From: Streptococcus pseudopneumoniae
GTDB taxonomy: Bacteria; Bacillota; Bacilli; Lactobacillales; Streptococcaceae
Assembly (NCBI RefSeq): GCF_001070715.1
Contig: NZ_JVRR01000004.1
Span: 1 to 48,291, forward strand
DNA: 48,291 nt
Direction of reading: 5' to 3'
Shown: positions 1-7,395 of the stretch, piece by piece
Numbering within the stretch: position 1 is the first letter of the stretch
Layout: each line of letters starts with the position of its first letter
Notes under the pieces: model-generated
Database searches by the model: none
Told to the model about the DNA's origin: nothing
The model's input: the letters and a program-made list of their open reading frames with translations, nothing else
Position numbers and translations under genes: made by a program

Positions 1-50
1 GTACGGTAAGGCGACGCTGACGTGGTTTGAATTTGATTTTCGAAGAGTAT
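1..50 (+). repeat. BOX element, 3' end (boxC-like), cut by window edge
   Basis: The first 50 bases match the terminal module of the complete BOX element at 15295-15490. Both share the blocks ACGGTAAGGCGA and TTTTCGAAGAGTAT. The rest of the element lies outside the window. BOX elements are non-coding repeats typical of S. pneumoniae and close relatives. Confidence 0.85.
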
Positions 51-135
51 CAAAAATAAAATTCTTCTAAAATGATACACTTCAGGTTAAAAAAATGACA
101 TTTCAGATTTTCTGTTCCAGAAATAGCTATCGCTA

Positions 136-144
136 TGATATAAT
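136..144 (+). promoter_or_regulatory. Extended -10 promoter of ribF
   Basis: TGATATAAT is a full extended -10 (TGn plus TATAAT at 139-144). No convincing -35 lies 17 bp upstream. Transcription should start 6-8 bases after the -10, at about 151, which is the A of the ribF start codon. No Shine-Dalgarno sequence is seen, so the mRNA is probably leaderless. Confidence 0.65.
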
Positions 145-150
145 TATTTT

Positions 151-1068
151 ATGATTATTACTATTCCTATAAAAAACCAAAAAGATATTGGCACACCATC
201 TGATTCAGTCGTTGTTCTCGGCTATTTTGATGGCATACACAAGGGGCATCAAGAATTATTTCGTGTTGCCAATAAGGCTGCGAGAAAAGATTTATTGCCT
301 ATCGTCGTTATGACCTTTAATGAATCTCCCAAAATCGCTTTAGAGCCTTATCATCCTGATCTGTTTTTACATATTTTGAACCCTGCTGAACGTGAGAGGA
401 AATTAAAGCGTGAAGGCGTAGAAGAATTATATCTCCTTGATTTTAGTAGTCAATTCGCTAGTCTTACGGCAGAAGAATTTTTTGCAACTTATATCAAGGC
501 TATGAATGCCAAAATTATTGTTGCAGGTTTTGATTATACATTTGGTTCTGACCAAAAAACGGCAGAAGACTTAAAGGATTACTTTGATGGAGAAGTTATC
601 ATTGTCCCACCTGTAGAAGATGAGAAAGGAAAGATTAGTTCAACTCGTATCCGTCAAGCTATTTTGGACGGAAATGTGAAAGAAGCAGGGGAACTTTTGG
701 GGGCACCACTTCCATCTAGAGGTATGGTGGTTCATGGCAATGCTCGTGGTCGTACGATTGGTTATCCAACAGCTAATTTGGTGCTTTTAGACCGTACTTA
801 TATGCCAGCAGACGGTGTTTATGTCGTTGATGTTGAGATTCAAAGACAGAAGTATCGTGCTATGGCTAGTGTCGGGAAAAATGTGACTTTTGATGGAGAA
901 GAAGCACGTTTTGAAGTCAATATTTTTGATTTTAATCAAGATATTTATGGGGAAACCGTCATGGTTTATTGGCTTGACCGCATTCGAGACATGACCAAAT
1001 TTGACTCAGTTGATCAATTAGTGGATCAGTTAAAGGCAGACGAAGAAGTAGCACGGAATTGGTCTTAA
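151..1068 (+). CDS. ribF: Bifunctional riboflavin kinase / FAD synthetase
   Basis: RibF phosphorylates riboflavin to FMN and then adenylylates FMN to FAD in the cytoplasm. The N-terminal FAD-synthetase domain shows GYFDGIHKGH near residues 24-33, with the HxGH nucleotidyl-transfer motif, and SSTRIR near 161. The C-terminal flavokinase domain shows GRTIGYPTAN near 199. The length of 305 residues is normal for the family. The start gives the expected family N-terminus, but no ribosome binding site precedes it and the promoter -10 ends only six bases upstream. It is a single-gene unit ending in a strong terminator. Confidence 0.95.
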   Translation: MIITIPIKNQKDIGTPSDSVVVLGYFDGIHKGHQELFRVANKAARKDLLPIVVMTFNESPKIALEPYHPDLFLHILNPAERERKLKREGVEELYLLDFSSQFASLTAEEFFATYIKAMNAKIIVAGFDYTFGSDQKTAEDLKDYFDGEVIIVPPVEDEKGKISSTRIRQAILDGNVKEAGELLGAPLPSRGMVVHGNARGRTIGYPTANLVLLDRTYMPADGVYVVDVEIQRQKYRAMASVGKNVTFDGEEARFEVNIFDFNQDIYGETVMVYWLDRIRDMTKFDSVDQLVDQLKADEEVARNWS

Positions 1069-1087
1069 AAGTTTGAGTAAATAAAAC

Positions 1088-1118
1088 AAAAAAGAGGTAA
1101 CTACAAGACCTCTTTTTA
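1088..1118. terminator. Bidirectional terminator, ribF / YitT-family gene
   Basis: AAAAGAGGT and ACCTCTTTT form a 9-bp stem around a nine-base loop. There is a T-run on one side and an A-run on the other, so it can serve ribF on the plus strand and the convergent membrane-protein gene on the minus strand. Confidence 0.85.
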
Positions 1119-1964
1119 TTCTTTTTCAAAGGTAAATCCTTCGCCAAGGATTTCATGGGCTTCTGTAATGGTTATAAAGGCTTGAGGATCGATTCGATGA
1201 ATCATTTCCTTCATTTTCACAATCTCATTTCTACCGACAATACAGTAAATGATTTTCAAATTTTCTTTACTATAGTAGCCTTGACCAGAAATAAAAGTAA
1301 CGCCTCTTCCTAGGTCATCATTAATCGCTTTAGCAAGTTGGTCAGGACGTTTTGTGATAATCATAAAGCCTTTACCAGCATAGCCACCTTCTCCAATCAA
1401 ATCAATGACACGAGAAACGATAAAATCAAATAAGAGCGTGTAAGAAACCAATCTCAAGTCCTTGAAGATTAGGAGAATGAGCATGAGAATACAAAAATCT
1501 AAGATAAAGAGCAGTTTTCCCATGGATATATGAGTGTATTTGTTGAGAATACGAGCTAGAATATCAGTTCCGCCCGTCGTACCTCCAGTATTAAAGATAA
1601 TTCCAAGACCGATTCCCAATAGAATTCCCGCTATAAGTGCAGTAATCAGTAAATCACCTTGAAGATCAATATGAAGGGGAATACGCTCAAAAAAAGCCAA
1701 CCAAGCTGACAAAGCTAAGGTTCCAAGTAAACTAGAATAGAGGGATTTGGCTCCAAATATTTTCCAAGCCAAGATGAAAAGGGGAATGTTAATCAGCAGG
1801 TTCATGAGGGAAACAGGAATTTTAAAAAGATAAAAGGTGATGAGGGTAATACCTGTTGCCCCTCCTTCAAAGAGATGATGAGGAACTACAAAATAAGTCA
1901 GCCCAAAAGCATAAATAGCAGCACCTAGTAAAATGGTAAAAATGGGGTAAATTTTTTTAATCAT
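1116..1964 (-). CDS. YitT-family (DUF161/DUF2179) membrane protein
   Basis: This 282-residue protein has about five hydrophobic membrane segments in the first 190 residues, including a glycine-rich stretch NTGGTTGGTDILARI. A soluble C-terminal domain of the DUF2179 type follows, with GRGVTFISGQGYY and the end ITEAHEILGEGF. The family is widespread in Firmicutes, often in several copies, and its substrate is not established. The start has a good ribosome site (AAAGAGGTG) on the minus strand. It converges on ribF and shares its terminator. Confidence 0.85.
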   Translation of the reverse strand: MIKKIYPIFTILLGAAIYAFGLTYFVVPHHLFEGGATGITLITFYLFKIPVSLMNLLINIPLFILAWKIFGAKSLYSSLLGTLALSAWLAFFERIPLHIDLQGDLLITALIAGILLGIGLGIIFNTGGTTGGTDILARILNKYTHISMGKLLFILDFCILMLILLIFKDLRLVSYTLLFDFIVSRVIDLIGEGGYAGKGFMIITKRPDQLAKAINDDLGRGVTFISGQGYYSKENLKIIYCIVGRNEIVKMKEMIHRIDPQAFITITEAHEILGEGFTFEKE

Positions 1965-2105
1965 AGGACACCTCTTTTCTTATAAGTTGATTATATCAAA
2001 TTTTTACGGAAAATTTGATTGACTCCATTAGGATTTTTAATCTTTTTTTGATATAATTAGAAGTAAGAAAACCAATCTGAATCCTAAAATAGAAAGATTG
2101 ATACT

Positions 2106-2945
2106 ATGACAAAAATTAAGATTGTAACCGATTCATCTGTTACTATTGAACCTGAACTCGTAAAACAATTAGATATTACAATTGTTCCATTATCTGTAAT
2201 GATTGATAATGTTGTTTATTCTGATGCTGATTTGAAAGAAGAAGGTAAATTCCTTCAGTTGATGCAAGCAAGTAAGAATCTTCCTAAGACAAGTCAACCG
2301 CCTGTAGGTGTCTTCGCTGAAGTTTTTGAAGAGCTATGCAAGGATGGTAGCCAGATTCTTGCTATTCATATGTCCCATGCTCTTTCGGGGACTGTAGAAG
2401 CAGCGCGTCAAGGTGCTAGCCTATCTACTGCCGACGTAACAGTTATTGACAGTTCCTTCACTGACCAAGCCTTGAAATTCCAAGTTGTTGAGGCTGCGAA
2501 GTTAGCACAAGAAGGTAAAGAGTTAGAGGAAATTTTATCTCATGTAGAAGAGGTTAAAAACCATACAGAGCTTTATATTGGTGTTTCAACTTTGGAAAAT
2601 CTTGTCAAAGGTGGACGAATTGGCCGTGTAACTGGATTGTTAAGCTCACTTCTCAATATCCGTGTTGTCATGCAGATGAAAGACCATGAATTGCAGCCAA
2701 TGGTTAAAGGTCGTGGTGCTAAAACTTTTAAAAAATGGTTAGATGAGTTGATAACATCGCTTTCTGAACGTTCTGTAGCAGAGATTGGAATTTCATATTC
2801 TGGTAGTGCTGATTGGGCAAAAGAGATGAAAGAAAGCTTACAAGCTTATGTTGAACAGCCAATTTCTGTTTTGGAAACGGGTTCCATTATTCAAACTCAC
2901 ACGGGTGAGAACGCTTGGGCTATTTTGGTACGTTACCACTCCTAA
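2106..2945 (+). CDS. DegV / FakB-type fatty-acid-binding protein
   Basis: A 279-residue DegV-family protein. The N-terminus [14 protein letters not shown] carries the TDSS motif, and [15 protein letters not shown] residues ([11 protein letters not shown]) and GGRIGR follow at family positions. Proteins of this family bind a fatty acid and present it to the kinase FakA for incorporation into phospholipid. Which of the several streptococcal FakB paralogues this is cannot be told here. A TGATATAAT extended -10 sits at about 2048-2056. The gene stands alone before hup. Confidence 0.88.
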   Translation: MTKIKIVTDSSVTIEPELVKQLDITIVPLSVMIDNVVYSDADLKEEGKFLQLMQASKNLPKTSQPPVGVFAEVFEELCKDGSQILAIHMSHALSGTVEAARQGASLSTADVTVIDSSFTDQALKFQVVEAAKLAQEGKELEEILSHVEEVKNHTELYIGVSTLENLVKGGRIGRVTGLLSSLLNIRVVMQMKDHELQPMVKGRGAKTFKKWLDELITSLSERSVAEIGISYSGSADWAKEMKESLQAYVEQPISVLETGSIIQTHTGENAWAILVRYHS

Positions 2946-2983
2946 AAAAATAAATAAAATGGGAAGAAATAGCGTTTTTAACT

Positions 2984-3012
2984 TGACCTAAAAGGGATTT
3001 TAGGATATGATT
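2984..3012 (+). promoter_or_regulatory. Promoter of hup
   Basis: TTGACC at 2984-2989 and TATGAT at 3007-3012 are separated by 17 bp. This is a near-consensus vegetative promoter, as expected for an abundant protein. The hup ribosome site TTGGAGGAA follows. Confidence 0.75.
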
Positions 3013-3051
3013 ATATTTGTTAATTAGAAATTATTTGGAGGAATCATTAAC

Positions 3052-3327
3052 ATGGCAAACAAACAAGATTTGATCGCTAAAGTAGCAGAAGCTACAGAAT
3101 TGACTAAGAAAGACTCAGCAGCAGCAGTTGAAGCTGTATTTGCAGCAGTAGCTGACTATCTTGCAGCTGGTGAAAAAGTTCAATTGATCGGTTTTGGTAA
3201 CTTTGAAGTTCGTGAGCGTGCAGAACGTAAAGGTCGCAACCCACAAACTGGTAAAGAAATGACAATTGCAGCTTCTAAAGTTCCAGCATTCAAAGCTGGT
3301 AAAGCTCTTAAAGACGCTGTTAAATAA
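3052..3327 (+). CDS. hup: DNA-binding protein HU
   Basis: A 91-residue HU protein, the normal family length. It forms a dimer that bends and compacts DNA. The N-terminus [13 protein letters not shown] and the DNA-arm signature [18 protein letters not shown] are typical. The minor-groove-intercalating proline lies in the RNPQTG turn. It has its own strong promoter, a good Shine-Dalgarno sequence and a strong terminator, consistent with high monocistronic expression. It is the only HU gene in the window. Confidence 0.97.
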   Translation: MANKQDLIAKVAEATELTKKDSAAAVEAVFAAVADYLAAGEKVQLIGFGNFEVRERAERKGRNPQTGKEMTIAASKVPAFKAGKALKDAVK

Positions 3328-3336
3328 TCAGCCTTT

Positions 3337-3387
3337 AAAAAGCCTATTGTATCAAGCTTTCTAGCTTGGTCAGTAGGCTTTTTTTGT
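3337..3387 (+). terminator. Rho-independent terminator of hup
   Basis: AAAAAGCCTA pairs with TAGGCTTTTT. An inner AAGCT/AGCTT pairing extends the hairpin, and seven T residues follow. Confidence 0.88.
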
Positions 3388-3530
3388 GTATAGGGGGCAA
3401 AATTCGAATCGACTAGTAAAGGATAAGATTATTCCATTATAGGATAATTCAATTTGCGTAGCAGAAAGCTTACAAATAAAATTGAATATAGTAAAATAGG
3501 ATTAGAAATCTTAAGAAAGTTGGTCCTTTA

Positions 3531-4238
3531 TTGGAAACGATAGTATTTTCAATCTCTGTTTTTCTAGCAGGTGTTTTATCCTTCTTTTCCCCTTGTATTT
3601 TTCCTCTGTTACCCGTTTATACTGGAATTTTGCTGGATGATCAGGAAAGTGCAAAAAGCTTCTCCTTGTTTGGGAGAAAGGTTCTTTGGTCGGGTCTGAT
3701 TCGAACGCTTTGCTTTATCGTGGGTATTTCTCTTATTTTCTTTATTCTAGGATTTGGTGCTGGTTACTTTGGTCATATTCTCTATGCAAATTGGTTTCGA
3801 TATGTCATGGGAACAATTATTATCATTTTGGGACTTCACCAGATGGAAATTTTTCATTTTAAGAAATTAGAGGTTCAAAAAAGCTTTACTTTTAAGAAAT
3901 CAGAAGCCAATCGTTATTGGTCAGCCTTTTTACTCGGTATTACTTTTAGCTTTGGTTGGACGCCTTGTATTGGTCCAGTTTTAAGTTCTGTTTTAGCGCT
4001 TGCGGCTTCTGGAGGCAATGGAGCTTGGCAAGGTGCTATCTATACTCTTATTTACACTCTGGGGATGGCTCTTCCTTTCTTGGTCTTGGCTCTAGCTTCA
4101 GGTGTAGTCATGCCTTATTTTAGTAAAATCAAACGTCATATGATGCTAATGAAGAAAATTGGTGGTTTCCTCATTATTTTAATGGGAATTTTGTTACTAT
4201 TAGGACAAGTAAATGTTCTAGCTGGAATTTTTGAATAA
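3531..4238 (+). CDS. ccdA2: CcdA-type thiol-disulfide transporter
   Basis: A 235-residue membrane protein of the CcdA/DsbD-beta family with about six transmembrane segments. It moves electrons from cytoplasmic thioredoxin across the membrane. The two redox cysteines sit in FFSPCIFPLLP near residue 22 and FGWTPCIGPVLSS near 146. The start is a TTG, as no ATG opens the frame near the N-terminus. It lies eight bases ahead of a thioredoxin-like lipoprotein gene that is its likely electron acceptor. The gene number follows the pneumococcal CcdA2-Etrx2 pair as I remember it. Confidence 0.9.
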   Translation: METIVFSISVFLAGVLSFFSPCIFPLLPVYTGILLDDQESAKSFSLFGRKVLWSGLIRTLCFIVGISLIFFILGFGAGYFGHILYANWFRYVMGTIIIILGLHQMEIFHFKKLEVQKSFTFKKSEANRYWSAFLLGITFSFGWTPCIGPVLSSVLALAASGGNGAWQGAIYTLIYTLGMALPFLVLALASGVVMPYFSKIKRHMMLMKKIGGFLIILMGILLLLGQVNVLAGIFE

Positions 4239-4246
4239 AGGAGAAA

Positions 4247-4816
4247 ATGATGAAAAAAGTAATGTTTGCTGGCTTAAGCCTCTTGTCATTAGTCGTATTG
4301 ATGGCCTGTGGTGAGGAAGAAACTAAAAAAACTCAAGCACCAGAACAATCCCCAAAACAACAGCAACAAAAGACTGTACAACAAATCGCTGTTGGAAAAG
4401 AGGCTCCAGATTTTACCTTGCAATCTATGGATGGTAAAGAAGTTAAGTTATCTGACTATAAGGGTAAAAAGGTTTACTTGAAGTTTTGGGCTTCCTGGTG
4501 TGGTCCATGTAAGAAAAGTATGCCTGAGTTGATGGAATTAGCTGCAAAACCAGATCGCGATTTCGAAATTCTTAGTGTCATTGCACCAGGAATTCAAGGT
4601 GAAAAAACTGTTGAACAATTCCCACAATGGTTCCAAGATCAAGGTTATAAGGATATTCCCGTTCTTTATGATACTAAAGCAACCACCTTCCAAGCTTATC
4701 AAATTAGAAGCATTCCTACAGAATACCTAATTGATAGTCAAGGGAAGATTGGAAAGATTCAATTTGGTGCTATCAGCAATGCGGATGCAGAAGCAGCTTT
4801 TAAAGCAATGAACTAG
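4247..4816 (+). CDS. etrx2: Extracellular thioredoxin-like lipoprotein
   Basis: A 189-residue lipoprotein. The signal peptide ends in the lipobox LMAC followed by GEEE. A Lys/Gln-rich linker leads to a TlpA/AhpC-type thioredoxin domain with KFWASWCGPCKK, which carries the CxxC active site near residues 84-87. The cis-proline is in RSIPTEYLID. It probably reduces oxidised surface proteins such as methionine sulfoxide reductase, using electrons from the upstream CcdA. The two genes form an operon with a long terminator. Confidence 0.9.
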   Translation: MMKKVMFAGLSLLSLVVLMACGEEETKKTQAPEQSPKQQQQKTVQQIAVGKEAPDFTLQSMDGKEVKLSDYKGKKVYLKFWASWCGPCKKSMPELMELAAKPDRDFEILSVIAPGIQGEKTVEQFPQWFQDQGYKDIPVLYDTKATTFQAYQIRSIPTEYLIDSQGKIGKIQFGAISNADAEAAFKAMN

Positions 4817-4823
4817 AATCGAT

Positions 4824-4857
4824 AAAATCTGATTACAAGATGTAGTCAGATTTTTTT
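4824..4857 (+). terminator. Terminator of the ccdA-etrx operon
   Basis: AAATCTGATTACA pairs with TGTAGTCAGATTT, with one G-U pair and an AGA loop. Seven T residues follow. Confidence 0.88.
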
Positions 4858-4936
4858 AGAAAATTATTTTATAAATATTCACAAATCTCCTATATTTATG
4901 GTAAAATAGAATCATCAGTTTATTTTGGAGTCAAAG

Positions 4937-6328
4937 ATGAATATATTTAGAACAAAGAATGTAAGTTTGGATAAAACGGAGATGCACAGGCATTTGAAGT
5001 TATGGGATCTGATTTTGCTGGGTATCGGAGCCATGGTAGGGACAGGTGTCTTTACAATCACAGGTACTGCAGCTGCAACGCTTGCTGGTCCAGCTCTAGT
5101 GATTTCAATCGTTATTTCTGCCTTGTGTGTGGGATTATCAGCCCTCTTTTTTGCAGAATTTGCTTCACGAGTACCTGCTACAGGTGGTGCCTACAGTTAT
5201 CTCTATGCTATTTTAGGAGAATTTCCAGCTTGGTTGGCTGGCTGGTTAACCATGATGGAATTCATGACAGCTATATCTGGTGTGGCTTCGGGTTGGGCAG
5301 CTTATTTTAAAGGCTTGCTTTCTCAATACGGGATAGCTCTTCCTCAGGCATTAAATGGTACCTTTAATCCTCAAGCAGGGACATTTGTTGATTTATTGCC
5401 TATTCTTGTCTTGGTCTTGGTGACTTCGCTTGTTTTACTCAATGCTAAAGCAGCCTTACGCTTTAATTCTATTCTAGTTATTTTGAAATTTTCCGCTTTA
5501 GCTCTCTTTATTTTGGTGGGAATTTGGCATATCAAACTTGATAATTGGAGCAATTTTGCTCCCTATGGTTTTGGTCAAATTTATGGCGCTAGTACTGGTA
5601 TCATGGCTGGTGCGTCCTTAATGTTCTTTGGATTTTTGGGATTTGAATCCATCTCTATGGCTGTAGATGAGGTCAAGACTCCTCAAAAAAATATTCCTAG
5701 AGGGATTGTCTTATCGCTTTCTATCGTAACCATTCTTTATGCCTTGGTGACGCTTGTCTTGACTGGTGTGGTTCACTATAGTCATCTAAATGTCGACGAT
5801 GCCGTTGCCTTTGCCCTTCGTAGTGTTGGGATTAGTTGGGCAGCTAACTATGTGTCATTAGTGGCTATCTTGACCTTGATTACAGTTTGTATTTCGATGA
5901 CCTATGCCCTATCGCGTATGATTTACAGTTTAGCGCGCGATGGCTTAATGCCTGCCACCTTTAAGGAACTGACGAAGACAAGTAAGGTACCCAAAAATGC
6001 GACTATCTTGACAGGTCTAGCTTCAGCAATAGCTGCAGGAATGTTTCCATTAGCTAGTATTGCAGCCTTCTTAAATATTTGTACCTTGGCCTACTTGATT
6101 ATGCTGTCTTATGGTCTGATTCGCTTACGGAGAGAAAAGGGAATGCCAAAAGCTGGGGAATTTAAAACACCCTTGGTACCCCTGTTACCAATTTTATCAA
6201 TCATCATTTGTCTATCCTTTATGTTGCAGTATAATATGGAAACCTGGCTTGCTTTCTTGATTGCCTTGTTGATAGGAAGTTTTATTTACTTCACTTATGG
6301 TTATAAGCATTCTACCATAGAAGAATAA
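4937..6328 (+). CDS. APC-family amino-acid permease
   Basis: A 463-residue transporter with about twelve membrane segments. It begins with the typical LKLWDLILLGIGAMVGTGVF, where the GIGAMVGTG loop of TM1 binds the amino-acid backbone. FFGFLGFESISMAVDEVKTP is a further family signature. It resembles the cationic amino-acid or YfnA-type group, but the substrate is unknown. I chose the ATG at 4937 over an upstream TTG at 4925 because TTGGAG lies six bases before it. It is monocistronic. Confidence 0.88.
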   Translation: MNIFRTKNVSLDKTEMHRHLKLWDLILLGIGAMVGTGVFTITGTAAATLAGPALVISIVISALCVGLSALFFAEFASRVPATGGAYSYLYAILGEFPAWLAGWLTMMEFMTAISGVASGWAAYFKGLLSQYGIALPQALNGTFNPQAGTFVDLLPILVLVLVTSLVLLNAKAALRFNSILVILKFSALALFILVGIWHIKLDNWSNFAPYGFGQIYGASTGIMAGASLMFFGFLGFESISMAVDEVKTPQKNIPRGIVLSLSIVTILYALVTLVLTGVVHYSHLNVDDAVAFALRSVGISWAANYVSLVAILTLITVCISMTYALSRMIYSLARDGLMPATFKELTKTSKVPKNATILTGLASAIAAGMFPLASIAAFLNICTLAYLIMLSYGLIRLRREKGMPKAGEFKTPLVPLLPILSIIICLSFMLQYNMETWLAFLIALLIGSFIYFTYGYKHSTIEE

Positions 6329-6334
6329 AGTGAG

Positions 6335-6370
6335 AATCTGTTGAGTTGTTGAAACTCAGCAGATTTTTAT
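6335..6370 (+). terminator. Terminator of the permease gene
   Basis: AATCTGTTGAGTT pairs with AACTCAGCAGATT, giving 13 bp with one G-U pair and a GTTGA loop. A T-run follows. Confidence 0.87.
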
Positions 6371-6406
6371 ATGTGAAAGAAATTTCAATTTTTTTCTAAA
6401 AATAGC

Positions 6407-6448
6407 TTGACAGATTAAATTTTTAGGAGTAGACTGTTTACCAGTTAA
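6407..6448 (+). promoter_or_regulatory. Promoter and AdcR-like zinc operator of adcAII-pht
   Basis: TTGACA at 6407-6412 and TAGACT at 6430-6435 are spaced by 17 bp. Directly after the -10, TTTACCAGTTAA at 6437-6448 matches the AdcR box TTAACYRGTTAA with one mismatch. Placed over the start site, a zinc-bound AdcR would block transcription when zinc is plentiful. This fits the two zinc-scavenging genes downstream. Confidence 0.82.
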
Positions 6449-6470
6449 TTAAATAGTTAAGGGGTTATCC

Positions 6471-7388
6471 ATGAAGAAACAAAGTTTATTTTTAGTCTTG
6501 TTAAGTGTCTTTCTTTTGTGTTTGGGGGCTTGTGGTCAAAAGGAAAGTCAGACAGGGAAAGGGATGAAAATTGTGACCAGTTTTTATCCTATCTACGCTA
6601 TGGTTAAGGAAGTATCTGGTGACTTGAATGATGTTCGGATGATTCAGTCAAGTAGTGGGATTCACTCCTTTGAACCTTCAGCGAATGACATCGCGGCCAT
6701 CTATGATGCAGATGTCTTTGTTTACCATTCGCATACGCTAGAATCTTGGGCAGGAAGTCTGGATCCAAATCTAAAAAAATCCAAAGTGAAGGTTTTAGAG
6801 GCTTCTGAGGGAATGACCTTGGACCGAGTCCCAGGGCTAGAAGATGTGGAAGCAGGGGATGGAGTTGATGAAAAAACGCTCTATGACCCTCACACTTGGC
6901 TAGATCCTGAAAAAGCTGGCGAAGAAGCTCAGATTATCGCTGATAAACTTTCAGAGGTGGATAGTGAGCATAAAGAGACTTACCAGAAAAATGCTCAAGC
7001 CTTTATCAAAAAAGCTCAGGAATTGACTAAGAAATTCCAGCCTAAATTTGAAAAAGCGAGTCAGAAGACTTTTGTAACACAACATACAGCCTTTTCTTAT
7101 CTAGCGAAGAGATTTGGGCTTAATCAACTTGGTATTGCAGGCATCTCTCCTGAACAAGAACCAAGTCCAAGACAACTAACAGAAATTCAGGAATTTGTTA
7201 AGACCTATAAGGTTAAAACGATTTTTACAGAAAGTAATGCTTCTTCAAAAGTAGCTGAAACTCTTGTCAAATCAACAGGTGTGGGTCTTAAAACTCTGAA
7301 TCCTTTAGAGGCAGACCCACAAAATGACAAGACCTATTTAGAAAATCTTGAAGAAAATATAAGTGTTTTAGCAGAAGAATTAAAGTGA
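6471..7388 (+). CDS. adcAII: Zinc-binding ABC lipoprotein AdcAII (laminin-binding protein Lmb)
   Basis: A 305-residue cluster A-I metal-binding lipoprotein with the lipobox LGAC followed by GQ. Likely zinc ligands lie in GIHSFEPSAND, DPHTWLDP, TQHTAFSYLAKRFG and a late acidic residue in FTESNASSK. The protein captures zinc at the surface for the AdcBC transporter, which is encoded elsewhere, and homologues are described as laminin-binding. It lacks the C-terminal ZinT domain of AdcA. It is followed after seven bases by a pht gene. The AdcR-like box upstream implies induction under zinc shortage. Confidence 0.93.
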   Translation: MKKQSLFLVLLSVFLLCLGACGQKESQTGKGMKIVTSFYPIYAMVKEVSGDLNDVRMIQSSSGIHSFEPSANDIAAIYDADVFVYHSHTLESWAGSLDPNLKKSKVKVLEASEGMTLDRVPGLEDVEAGDGVDEKTLYDPHTWLDPEKAGEEAQIIADKLSEVDSEHKETYQKNAQAFIKKAQELTKKFQPKFEKASQKTFVTQHTAFSYLAKRFGLNQLGIAGISPEQEPSPRQLTEIQEFVKTYKVKTIFTESNASSKVAETLVKSTGVGLKTLNPLEADPQNDKTYLENLEENISVLAEELK

Positions 7389-7395
7389 GGAAAGA

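Noticed and set aside
5002..5310. 102-codon plus frame inside the permease gene
   Set aside because: It is a Cys/Ser/Tyr-rich out-of-frame shadow of the transporter gene.
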